64,000 nucleotides of DNA from Candidatus Rhodoferax odensensis (GTDB lineage Bacteria; Pseudomonadota; Gammaproteobacteria; Burkholderiales; Burkholderiaceae_C), in NCBI GenBank assembly GCA_016718405.1, contig JADKDJ010000033.1:496001-560000 (forward strand). Direction: 5' to 3'. Position numbers and translations under genes: made by a program. Of this stretch, positions 20,519-28,580 are shown one piece after another; position 1 is the stretch's first letter, and each line of letters opens with the position of its first letter. The notes under the pieces are model-generated. The model saw nothing but the letters and a program-made list of their open reading frames with translations. It did not search any database and was not told where the DNA came from.

Positions 20519-21814
20519 TCATTTCGGGAACGGTCCCCAGTCGGGCTCGCGTATATCGCCACTCTTTCCCGCGAGTCGAGCCTTGATCTTGCCATCAAGT
20601 GTAGTCGTCATCAGCGCCTCACGTCCCTGCTGTTGGGTCGCATAAACAATCAGTCGGCTATTGGGCGAGAAGCTGGGGCTTTCATCCGCCGAGCTGTCGG
20701 TCAGTGCGCTCACGGTGCCTGCCACCAAGTCCATCAGGTGCAGCTTGAATGCACCTGCGACGCGCGAAATGAAGGCCAGCCAGCGACCATCCGGACTCAG
20801 TGTGGGCGAGATATTGTAGGTGCCGGCAAAGGTCACGCGTTGCGCCTCGCCGCCGGCTGCGGGCATCTTGTAGATTTGCGGCGCACCGCCGCGATCACTG
20901 ACAAAGTAGATGCTGGCGCCATCCGGTGAAAACACGGGCTCGGTGTCAATCCCGGAGGACTGAGACAAGCGGCGCACCTCACCGCCATTCGAATCGACCG
21001 AAAACAACTGCGAACCGCCATCGCGGCTCAGCGTCACCGCCAGTGTACGTCCATCGGGCGACCACGCTGGCGCGCTGTTGGAGCCTTTGAAGTTGGCAAT
21101 CAATCGGCGTTTGCCGGTGGCCACATGATGGGCATAGACCACTGGTTTTCTGGACTCGAAGGATACGTAGGCCAACTGCGACCCATTCGGTGACCAGCTC
21201 GGTGAAATGATGGGCTCCGGACTTGCCAGCGCCGAGCGCGGGTTCTCACCATCGGCATCTGCCACCCACAGGTTGTAACTCTGTGCAACCTTTGTCACAT
21301 AAGCAATTCTTGTCGAAAATACACCCTTATCCCCGGTCAGTTTCTCGTAGACCGCATCGGCAATGAAGTGGGCCGCCAAGCGCAAATCTGCCTGCACCAC
21401 CAGGTAACCGTCGCGCCCCAGGTCTTGCCCGCGCACCACGTCCCAGAGCCGGAAGCGGACATCGAAGCGGCCATCAGCCAAGCGGTTGACGCTGCCGGTG
21501 ACCAACGAATCGGCCCCCTTCTGGCGCCAAAACCCGGGGTCGGGGCGTGTGCCTTCGTCAATGACCTGCCCGCCCGCGTCGATCGCGCGAAACTGCCCGC
21601 TACGCTCGAGGTCGGCCAGCACGATAGCGCTGATCTGCTGCACGAGCCCCTCTTCGCCTCGAAACGACGCCACTGAGATGGGCAACTGGGTCATGCCGAC
21701 ACCCGAAATCTCGACTCGAAACTGGGACCGCACCGGTATGGCGACAAGCGATAGCGCACCGAGCAAAACGCCGCGCCGCAACGGCGACGGCTGATCAGAA
21801 ATTCGAACGGTCAT
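20519..21814 (-). CDS. tolB: Tol-Pal system protein TolB
   Basis: 431 aa. The N-terminal signal segment (LRRGVLLGALSLVAIPVRSQ) is followed by the TolB N domain and a six-bladed beta-propeller with repeated SPSWSPNGSQLAYVS, APAWSPDGRTLAV, PVFSPDGASIYFVS and SPTLSPDGRWLAF motifs. TolB is periplasmic and shuttles between TolA and Pal. No Shine-Dalgarno precedes ATG 21814, which lies inside the end of the upstream glycosyltransferase gene (20-bp overlap), so coupling is likely. tolQ, tolR and tolA are not adjacent. Confidence 0.95.
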   Translation of the reverse strand: MTVRISDQPSPLRRGVLLGALSLVAIPVRSQFRVEISGVGMTQLPISVASFRGEEGLVQQISAIVLADLERSGQFRAIDAGGQVIDEGTRPDPGFWRQKGADSLVTGSVNRLADGRFDVRFRLWDVVRGQDLGRDGYLVVQADLRLAAHFIADAVYEKLTGDKGVFSTRIAYVTKVAQSYNLWVADADGENPRSALASPEPIISPSWSPNGSQLAYVSFESRKPVVYAHHVATGKRRLIANFKGSNSAPAWSPDGRTLAVTLSRDGGSQLFSVDSNGGEVRRLSQSSGIDTEPVFSPDGASIYFVSDRGGAPQIYKMPAAGGEAQRVTFAGTYNISPTLSPDGRWLAFISRVAGAFKLHLMDLVAGTVSALTDSSADESPSFSPNSRLIVYATQQQGREALMTTTLDGKIKARLAGKSGDIREPDWGPFPK

Positions 21815-22562
21815 TTTGTAAATTCAAACAGTACAGGGCAAAGTACTTGCCAAACGCGGCTTGTGCTTGCATGGTGCAAACGGCAAAACCCATCGCGCCA
21901 TCCAGGAAGCCCAAACGAAACACATAGCTGCGGATGAATGCTACCACCCCAGCCGCGGCGGCGCGGGTCATGGAAGTGCGTTGACCAAGGGCGCTGCGTT
22001 GCCGCGCCCAAGCCTGGCTATAGTGCTCCAGCTTGCGCCAGTAGTGAGCAGGCGTCGGATAGCTGAAGTGCAACAGTGGCGTGTTCAATCGGGCCGTCAC
22101 AACCCTATCAGCGATGACTCGCTCATGCACCAGATCGTCCGAGAACCGCGCGGCGCCACGCGGGAACAGGCGCAGCACCCGGTCCGGCGTCCAGCCACAG
22201 TGATGGATCCAACGTCCGCAGAACTGGGTCAGCCTCGGAATCTCAAACGCACAGTTGCCTCGGCCGTTGATCGCTTCCACAAGCTCCTTGGCCAAGGCTG
22301 GTGAAACGCGCTCGTCCGCATCCAATGACAACACCCAGGCGCACTGTGCCAGTGCCAGTGCGCGATTCTTCTGCGGACCAAAACCAGGCCAGTCCGGCGT
22401 CACATGCACGATCGCGCCCGCTGCCTTAGCCAGCGCAACGGTGTCATCCGTGCTGCCCGAATCGAGCACGATGACTTCGTCGGCAAACCCCACCGACTCG
22501 ATACAGGCTCGGATATTGGCCTGCTCATTGCAGGTGATGATGATGACGCTTAACTGGGTCAA
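21795..22562 (-). CDS. Family 2 glycosyltransferase (LPS core type)
   Basis: 255 aa GT-A fold enzyme: LSVIIITCNEQANI at the N-terminus, DSGSTDDT nucleotide site, LSLDADERVS metal motif, and the C-terminal HYWRKLEHYSQAWARQR typical of WaaE/KdtX-like beta-1,4-glucosyltransferases of LPS core. Its neighbours fit: an O-antigen-ligase-like gene diverges from it and msbA follows that. The acceptor sugar cannot be read from sequence. Confidence 0.88.
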   Translation of the reverse strand: MTQLSVIIITCNEQANIRACIESVGFADEVIVLDSGSTDDTVALAKAAGAIVHVTPDWPGFGPQKNRALALAQCAWVLSLDADERVSPALAKELVEAINGRGNCAFEIPRLTQFCGRWIHHCGWTPDRVLRLFPRGAARFSDDLVHERVIADRVVTARLNTPLLHFSYPTPAHYWRKLEHYSQAWARQRSALGQRTSMTRAAAAGVVAFIRSYVFRLGFLDGAMGFAVCTMQAQAAFGKYFALYCLNLQNDRSNF

Positions 22563-22690
22563 GGAACGAACTCGCTTGAATCAACGACGCCCGCAGCATA
22601 GCTCAGAAGCGCGGCCGCCTCGGCACTCCAGCCTCGAACACGCGGGTCAACCGTGATAATACGCAGCGTCACACCACCGCTGCACCGCCC

Positions 22691-23926
22691 TTGTTGTCCA
22701 CGATTCGCCTTGTCCTTGTTGGTTTTGCTGCCCTATCGGTCGGGCTTCCCATCATCTTCATCAGCGCCGCCAAGTTCGCGCTGGTGGTTGGTGCGCTCGC
22801 GATTCTTCTTTTCGAGTCGAGAACTCAAGGCAGCGCCAGTTCCCTGCGCGGCTTGTGGCTGCCACCGGCCATCCTTACCGCGCTGGCGTTCATGGCGCTG
22901 AGCATGATGTGGACCTCGGCCTCGGACCAGCAAGCGGCCCAGGCTCTGGTCAAGCACGCGAAACTGATCACCATCCCCATTCTGATCGCACTGATTCGAT
23001 CGCGTCGCGAAGCGCTGATTGCCGTGGGGCTGTTCGCCGCCGGGCAGTTGCTGCTGCTGGTGGGAACCTACTTGCTGCTGCTAGGTGTACCTCTGCCCTG
23101 GGCACCGCTGCGCACGCCGGAGCGCGTCCACGCGCTGTTTTCCAGCTACCTTGATCAATCCGTGATGAATGCTGTGTTTGCTGCCCTGTGCTGGCACCTG
23201 CGCGAGTTGCCTGAGGTCAGGCGCTGGAGACCACACTTAGCGCTGGTCTCGGGGCTGGCCCTGATCTGCGTGTTTTTCGTTTTTCCAGGGCGCACCGGTC
23301 ACTTGGTGGCCATCGCGTTACTGTCATTGGCGATCATGTGGGAACTGCCCAGGCGTTGGCGTTTGGCCGCCTTGGCGAGCCCTTTGTTGGCGCTGGCCGC
23401 ATTGAGCAGCACGTCCGAGAAGTTTCATGCGCGGTTCAGCTTGATGACAGCGGAGGCCCACGCGTTCGCCAATGACGCTGTCATCAACAGCTCCACTGGA
23501 CTTCGACTGAACCTGTGGCACCGCGCCAGTCAGGCGATCAAGGCCAGCCCCTTCGTCGGCTCAGGGGTGGGCAGCTGGGAGCGCGAGTTCGCGCGACTGG
23601 AGAAGTTGCACGGGACCGACTCGGCAGTCGACCTGCGGGCAAACCCACATCAGGAGTACTTGCTGTGGGGCGTCGAACTGGGCACTCTGGGCATGCTGCT
23701 GCTGATTGCAATCCTGGCCGCCGCCTGGCGTGATTCGCTGTTGGTCGAGCGAGGCATACGTCGAGCCCAGCAGTCGGTGATTGCCAGCATCGGCGTGGCG
23801 GCCCTCTTCAATTGCACCTTGTATGACGGTTTGATCGGCGACTTCCTTTGCGTCACACTCGGGCTGGTGATCGCTTTGGGTCGGCATACTCCAGCTGTAC
23901 CGCAAGCCTCCCCAAGTTCTCGCTAG
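22691..23926 (+). CDS. O-antigen ligase/Wzy-family membrane protein
   Basis: 411 aa with about ten hydrophobic helices. The large periplasmic loop carries LRLNLWHRASQAIKASPFVGSGVG and a following NPHQEYLLWGVELG. This is the Wzy_C signature with the conserved His (HQEYL) of O-antigen ligases and polymerases. The likely role is joining O-antigen or another glycan to lipid A-core. The start is a TTG at 22691; no ATG lies in frame nearby and the ribosome site is weak, so the exact N-terminus is uncertain. msbA starts 5 bp later. Confidence 0.85.
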   Translation: MLSTIRLVLVGFAALSVGLPIIFISAAKFALVVGALAILLFESRTQGSASSLRGLWLPPAILTALAFMALSMMWTSASDQQAAQALVKHAKLITIPILIALIRSRREALIAVGLFAAGQLLLLVGTYLLLLGVPLPWAPLRTPERVHALFSSYLDQSVMNAVFAALCWHLRELPEVRRWRPHLALVSGLALICVFFVFPGRTGHLVAIALLSLAIMWELPRRWRLAALASPLLALAALSSTSEKFHARFSLMTAEAHAFANDAVINSSTGLRLNLWHRASQAIKASPFVGSGVGSWEREFARLEKLHGTDSAVDLRANPHQEYLLWGVELGTLGMLLLIAILAAAWRDSLLVERGIRRAQQSVIASIGVAALFNCTLYDGLIGDFLCVTLGLVIALGRHTPAVPQASPSSR

Positions 23927-23930
23927 CACC

Positions 23931-25712
23931 ATGCCCACGCCTGCACCCAATGATTCACCCCGAGGCAGCGTGCTGGCGCGCGTGCTTCGCTTGCGCCCCT
24001 ACTTTGACAAGCCCGCCGCCGCCTGGGGATTGGCCATTGTTGCGACGGTTCTGATGGCTTTGACCGAGCCGCTTATTCCAGCACTGCTCAAACCGTTACT
24101 CGACAAGGGTTTTCAAAAAGGTGCGCTGGATTTGTGGATGGTGCCCGTCGCACTCGTACTGCTTTTTGGCGTGCGGGGCCTATGTGGCTTTCTGACCCAG
24201 GTGGCGTTGGCAAAGGTCACCAGCAACGGCTTGCTTGCGCTACGCACAGCCATGTTTCGAAAACTGCTGGACGCCGAGCTGAAACTCTTTCGACAGCAAT
24301 CCGCCAGCGCCTTGGCCAACACGTTGGTGTACGAAGTGCAAACAGGCGCGGCCCTGCTGGTGGGCGCTCTGATTAGCCTGGCCCGGGACAGTCTGACTCT
24401 GCTTGCGCTGGTGGCTTACTTGCTGATCGTGAACTGGAAATTGACCCTGATCGTCGCGCTGCTGTTTCCCGCCGTGGCCGCGGTCATGCGCACCCTGTCG
24501 CGGCGACTCTACCGCCTGACCAAGGCAAATCAGGATGCGACTGACCGCCTCGCCTACGTTGTCGAGGAAAACGTCCTGGCGCACCGCGACGTGCGCCTGC
24601 AAGCTGCCCAATCGTCACAGGCGCAGCGCTTTGAGCAGCTCGGCGACGCGTTGCGCCGCTTGTCGATGAAGTCAACCGTCGCGTCTGCGGCCATGACCCC
24701 CCTGACGCAACTGCTGGCAGCGGTGGCCCTGGCCGCCGTCATCACGGTCGCGCTGGTGCAAAGCGCCGATCAATCCACGTCGGTGGGTGGATTCGCCGCA
24801 TTTGTTACCGCGATGCTGATGTTGGTGGCACCCATCAAACACCTGTCCGAGATCGCCAATCCGATTACGCGCGGACTCGCGGCGATGGAGCGCGGACTGG
24901 ACCTGATGAAGCTAACGCCCAGCGAGACCGGCGGCGACATCGCGACCGCGCGCGCGCGTGGGGAGATTGAGTTTCGCAGTGCCTGTGTTACCTACCCCAA
25001 CGCCGCGCAGGCCGCGCTCGACCGCTTCAGCTTGACTGTTCGCAACGGTGAAACGGTTGCCCTTGTCGGTGCGTCGGGATCCGGCAAGACCACGCTGGTG
25101 AACCTGCTCACCCGTTTTGTCGATTTGAGCGCAGGCGAGGTCTTGCTCGACGGCCACCCACTTGGGCAGTGGCAACTGGCCTCGCTGCGAGCCCAGTTCG
25201 GCTTGGTCAGCCAACATGTACTGATGCTCAACGACACGATCGCCAACAACATCGCCTTGGGACAGGAGATGGATCGCGAGCGCGTGCGCGATTGCCTGTT
25301 GGCGGCCAATCTCGATGATCTGATCGCCGAGCTGCCCGCAGGTATGGATACGCTGGTCGGGCACAACGCAATGCAACTGTCGGGCGGACAACGCCAACGC
25401 CTGGCCATTGCTCGTGCGCTGTACAAGAACGCGCCGGTGCTGATTCTGGATGAAGCAACCTCCGCGCTGGACGCCCAATCCGAGCGCGCCGTGCAGGGGG
25501 CCTTGCAACGCCTGATGGACCAACGCACCACACTGGTGATTGCGCACAGGCTCTCGACCATCCAGCACGCCGACCGAATCGTGGTGATGGAAGCCGGCCG
25601 CATGCTCGAGACTGGCACCCACGAAGAGCTGATGGCGCGGGGTGGTGCCTACCATCGGCTGCACCAGCTTGGCTTTCCCGCTGCCCCGGACGCACAGCAA
25701 GAACCCGCCTGA
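23931..25712 (+). CDS. msbA: Lipid A export ABC transporter MsbA
   Basis: 593 aa, fused half-transporter. Six membrane helices occupy about 30-320. The ATPase domain has Walker A GASGSGKTT (about 380), signature LSGGQRQR (about 483), Walker B PVLILDEATSALD (about 502) and the H-loop IAHRLST. MsbA flips lipid A-core across the inner membrane. Context with LPS glycosyltransferase and ligase supports MsbA over other exporters. It ends 16 bp from the convergent FecR gene. Confidence 0.93.
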   Translation: MPTPAPNDSPRGSVLARVLRLRPYFDKPAAAWGLAIVATVLMALTEPLIPALLKPLLDKGFQKGALDLWMVPVALVLLFGVRGLCGFLTQVALAKVTSNGLLALRTAMFRKLLDAELKLFRQQSASALANTLVYEVQTGAALLVGALISLARDSLTLLALVAYLLIVNWKLTLIVALLFPAVAAVMRTLSRRLYRLTKANQDATDRLAYVVEENVLAHRDVRLQAAQSSQAQRFEQLGDALRRLSMKSTVASAAMTPLTQLLAAVALAAVITVALVQSADQSTSVGGFAAFVTAMLMLVAPIKHLSEIANPITRGLAAMERGLDLMKLTPSETGGDIATARARGEIEFRSACVTYPNAAQAALDRFSLTVRNGETVALVGASGSGKTTLVNLLTRFVDLSAGEVLLDGHPLGQWQLASLRAQFGLVSQHVLMLNDTIANNIALGQEMDRERVRDCLLAANLDDLIAELPAGMDTLVGHNAMQLSGGQRQRLAIARALYKNAPVLILDEATSALDAQSERAVQGALQRLMDQRTTLVIAHRLSTIQHADRIVVMEAGRMLETGTHEELMARGGAYHRLHQLGFPAAPDAQQEPA

Positions 25713-25728
25713 TACTCTTCCCGTTGCG

Positions 25729-26685
25729 CTAGTTCTTAAGTCGGAGCCGCTCAATCTTCTCGCGCAACACGGGTCGTACGGGTCGATCATTGGTTGGTGC
25801 CTTCGCTTTGCCATCGGTCTCGCTGTCTCGGCGGTCCTGCATGCGCTCGAGCAACTCGTCACGACTGGGCAACTCGCCGCGCCTGCGCAACGTGTCCACA
25901 TCCGCGCGCCGACGCTCCACAAAATCCTTGACCGATTCACCCGGACGCAGCAAACCGCGTTCGCGCAGGCTCACCTCGATGTGCTTTTCAATTCCGTTGG
26001 CGTGCGCGGCCACCAAGTCTTCAAATCGGCCTGCGCCCCTGCTGTTGCCAAAGGCGCCCTGCAGCTCGTCAAAAGCGCCTCCCTGGCCACGTTGCAGCAG
26101 CTTTGGCCGTTCGCCGCCGCGCAGCAGGCTGGCGATTTCACCGCCGCGGATCGAAACTTCCCCGCTCGCGTTGCCCATCAGCACTTCACCGCTGACCACG
26201 TGCACGTGGCTACCCTGCACGTTATCCATCAACTCGAAGTCGGTGCCGCGAATGCCCAGCGTAGCAGTGCTGGTGGTAATCAGCACCGCCCGTGGCTGTG
26301 TTTTGCCCAACCACCCAGTGACCATGCGCAGCGCGCCACGCAGCAAGGACAGGGAGGCAGCGTCGTCCGGCTTGGCCTGAGTCCGGTATTGCAGCACCGC
26401 CACTGTACTGTCGGGGCGTACCACCAATAGCCCACCATCGGCCAACGCCACATGCGCGGTGGCACCGGCTTGGGTTTCGACCCGCTCGCCAGCGCCGACC
26501 GTAGCGCCAGTCACCGCGGGGCGTTGCGTGCCTGCCGCATCGAGTACCGCAACCATGCCATCGATACGCTCAAACCGCCCTGCCACCACCGCTTGCGCCG
26601 CCGCGCTGGACAGGCACATGCTCGCCACCAGGCAAAACATCCATGAATACAGCGAATGCCGTCGCAAAAGGGTAATCGTGGTCAT
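25729..26685 (-). CDS. Secreted FecR-domain protein
   Basis: 318 aa with a signal peptide (about 1-31, ending SSAAAQA). The FecR domain follows: VVRPDSTVAVLQY, LLRGALRMVTGWLG, and the hallmark TTSTATLGIRGTDFEL (about 145-160). The C-terminal 100 residues are charged and helical (ESVKDFVERRRADVDTLRRR). Classical FecR proteins relay TonB-receptor signals to a cytoplasmic sigma factor. Here there is no N-terminal anti-sigma region and no sigma gene, so this is the stand-alone periplasmic type, function unknown. It shares its motif with the FecR protein at 47534-48862. It is 19 bp downstream of a beta-barrel gene. Confidence 0.82.
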   Translation of the reverse strand: MTTITLLRRHSLYSWMFCLVASMCLSSAAAQAVVAGRFERIDGMVAVLDAAGTQRPAVTGATVGAGERVETQAGATAHVALADGGLLVVRPDSTVAVLQYRTQAKPDDAASLSLLRGALRMVTGWLGKTQPRAVLITTSTATLGIRGTDFELMDNVQGSHVHVVSGEVLMGNASGEVSIRGGEIASLLRGGERPKLLQRGQGGAFDELQGAFGNSRGAGRFEDLVAAHANGIEKHIEVSLRERGLLRPGESVKDFVERRRADVDTLRRRGELPSRDELLERMQDRRDSETDGKAKAPTNDRPVRPVLREKIERLRLKN

Positions 26686-26704
26686 TTCTACTCTGGTCCT
26701 GGAT

Positions 26705-27535
26705 CTAGAAGCCGTAGGAAACCGCCAAACCGCCGCTTCGGTCGGCCGTACCGTCTGACAAGCCGCGCGTCAGGCTCGCCTGCACGCGCAACCCGGAAGT
26801 AAACAGATAGGAGTAACTCAGACTGACACTGCGCGCGGCCACGCCACCGGGCTCAGGACTGGTTTCCAGCCCAAGCGACAGGCCAAGCCGGCTGGCGGGC
26901 ATGAAGCGCCAACTCGCATCAAACCCGGCCATCCAGGTATTTCGGTAGGTCTCGTCATAAGGCCGACCGACGATGGTATACCCGATGTTGGCGCCGACGC
27001 TGAAGTCACCAAACGGTTTTGTCGCACCTGCCAGCAACGAGTAGTCCGCCTGCCCTGTGCTCAAATCCTTTCCTGCGCCCGAGACCGGGAGCTTGACCTG
27101 GGCACCCAGATCCCACGCAATACCGTCGCGCCCTCCCGTGGCGAACGACCGGGTCAGTGTGGTCGTCACATCACCAACCCCCCTGACGGTCTGATCAACC
27201 AGAAGCGGCTGATTGGCCACAAATCGGCGATTGAGAAGGATGCGCCCCTTAGGTCCAATCCTGAACGCACGCACCCCGCCCACGCTGGGGACCTGAGCGG
27301 TTTGCTCCAAGTAAGGAAGCTTCAGACCAAGCTCCCAGTCGCCATACTCGACACTCAAACCCAGAGTCGTGTCGCGCAGACGGCTCGACAACGGGGTGCC
27401 GTAATCGCCGGAACTCTGTGACGTAGAGAGACTGCCGTGCCAGCGCAAACCGGTCGCGCCCGACTGGCCCAGGGCCACGGTGGGCAGAATGGATACCAGC
27501 AGCGCCAGAACCGTTACAAATTTAGGCTTCGTCAT
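26705..27535 (-). CDS. Outer-membrane beta-barrel protein, transporter-like
   Basis: 276 aa from ATG 27535. A signal peptide ends at VALGQ (about 24). The rest is alternating beta strands with aromatic girdles (LGLSVEYGDWELGLKLPYL, SVSLSYSYLFTSGLRVQASL) and a C-terminal Phe (LAVSYGF), as expected for a BAM-inserted barrel. It resembles 'transporter'/phenol-degradation-meta-pathway type barrels by pattern only. It is first in a two-gene unit with the FecR-domain protein, suggesting the two work together at the envelope. Confidence 0.65.
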   Translation of the reverse strand: MTKPKFVTVLALLVSILPTVALGQSGATGLRWHGSLSTSQSSGDYGTPLSSRLRDTTLGLSVEYGDWELGLKLPYLEQTAQVPSVGGVRAFRIGPKGRILLNRRFVANQPLLVDQTVRGVGDVTTTLTRSFATGGRDGIAWDLGAQVKLPVSGAGKDLSTGQADYSLLAGATKPFGDFSVGANIGYTIVGRPYDETYRNTWMAGFDASWRFMPASRLGLSLGLETSPEPGGVAARSVSLSYSYLFTSGLRVQASLTRGLSDGTADRSGGLAVSYGF

Positions 27536-27763
27536 GATCACCATCCATGCAAACTGTCACGCTTGCATTTGAACACGCAGCGATTGTGATTGACAAGCCG
27601 CGCGCCGATGACCCTGACGACATGCGGCGTAGGTCCGACAGGAGGCACCCGTCACGACGCGTGCGACAATAACCACACAAGAGTCGCCTCGTCGCGTGCA
27701 GCCAACACATCTGGCCGTTGCGGGGCGGGCAACGTCAAACGATCGACACGGAGTCCACAAGAC

Positions 27764-28558
27764 ATGGGTTTTCTTACAGGCAAGAAGTTATTGATCACCG
27801 GTGTTCTCAGCAACCGCTCAATCGCCTATGGCATTGCCAAGTCATGCCATGAACAAGGCGCCGAGCTGGCCTTCAGTTATGTGGGCGAGCGTTTCAAGGA
27901 ACGTATCACGGAGTTTGCGGGAGAGTTCGGCTCGTCATTGATTTTTGACTGCGACGTGGCAGACGACGCCCAAATCGCAGCCTTGTTCACGGGCTTGTCG
28001 GCCCACTGGCCAACGTTTGACGGGTTTGTGCACAGCATCGGCTACGCGCCTCGCGAGGCCATTGCCGGCAACTTCCTCGAAGGCCTGACGCGCGAGAACT
28101 TTCGCATTGCGCATGACATCAGCGCCTACAGCTTCCCGGCCATGGCCAAGGCGGCCCTGCCCTACCTCAATCCCAAGTCATCACTGGTCACCCTGACTTA
28201 CCTCGGTGGCGTACGCGTCGTGCCCAGTTACAACACCATGGGCCTGGCCAAGGCATCGCTGGAGTCCTCGGTGCGCTATCTGGCCGACGCGGTTGGACCG
28301 CGCGGCATTCGGGTCAACGGCATCAGCGCTGGTGGGGTCAAGACACTCGCCGCCAGCGGCATCAAGGACTTCAGCAAGCTGCTCAACATCTCGGCCAGCG
28401 CCTCGCCGCTCAAGCGCAACGTGACCATTGAGGAAGTGGGAAACGTGGCCGCTTTCCTGCTCAGTGACCTCGCCTCCGGCATGACCGGGCAGATCTCCTA
28501 CGTCGACTGCGGCGTGAGCCAAACCGCGGTGGCCGTGGTGGAGCAACCCAGCGGCTGA
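27764..28558 (+). CDS. fabI: Enoyl-[acyl-carrier-protein] reductase (NADH)
   Basis: 264 aa from ATG 27764, GGAG 10 bp upstream; longer in-frame starts are not conserved. Short-chain dehydrogenase fold; the FabI catalytic set Tyr146, Tyr156 and Lys163 (TYLGG...SYNTMGLAK) is present with E. coli numbering. It performs the last step of fatty-acid elongation. It is monocistronic, convergent with the decarboxylase gene. Confidence 0.96.
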   Translation: MGFLTGKKLLITGVLSNRSIAYGIAKSCHEQGAELAFSYVGERFKERITEFAGEFGSSLIFDCDVADDAQIAALFTGLSAHWPTFDGFVHSIGYAPREAIAGNFLEGLTRENFRIAHDISAYSFPAMAKAALPYLNPKSSLVTLTYLGGVRVVPSYNTMGLAKASLESSVRYLADAVGPRGIRVNGISAGGVKTLAASGIKDFSKLLNISASASPLKRNVTIEEVGNVAAFLLSDLASGMTGQISYVDCGVSQTAVAVVEQPSG

Positions 28559-28580
28559 CACACCCTCGAGAAACCGGGAC

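Noticed and set aside
27590..27763. A 58-codon N-terminal extension of FabI
   Set aside because: The family start aligns with ATG 27764 and its GGAG; the extension is Ser/Thr/Arg rich and not FabI-like.
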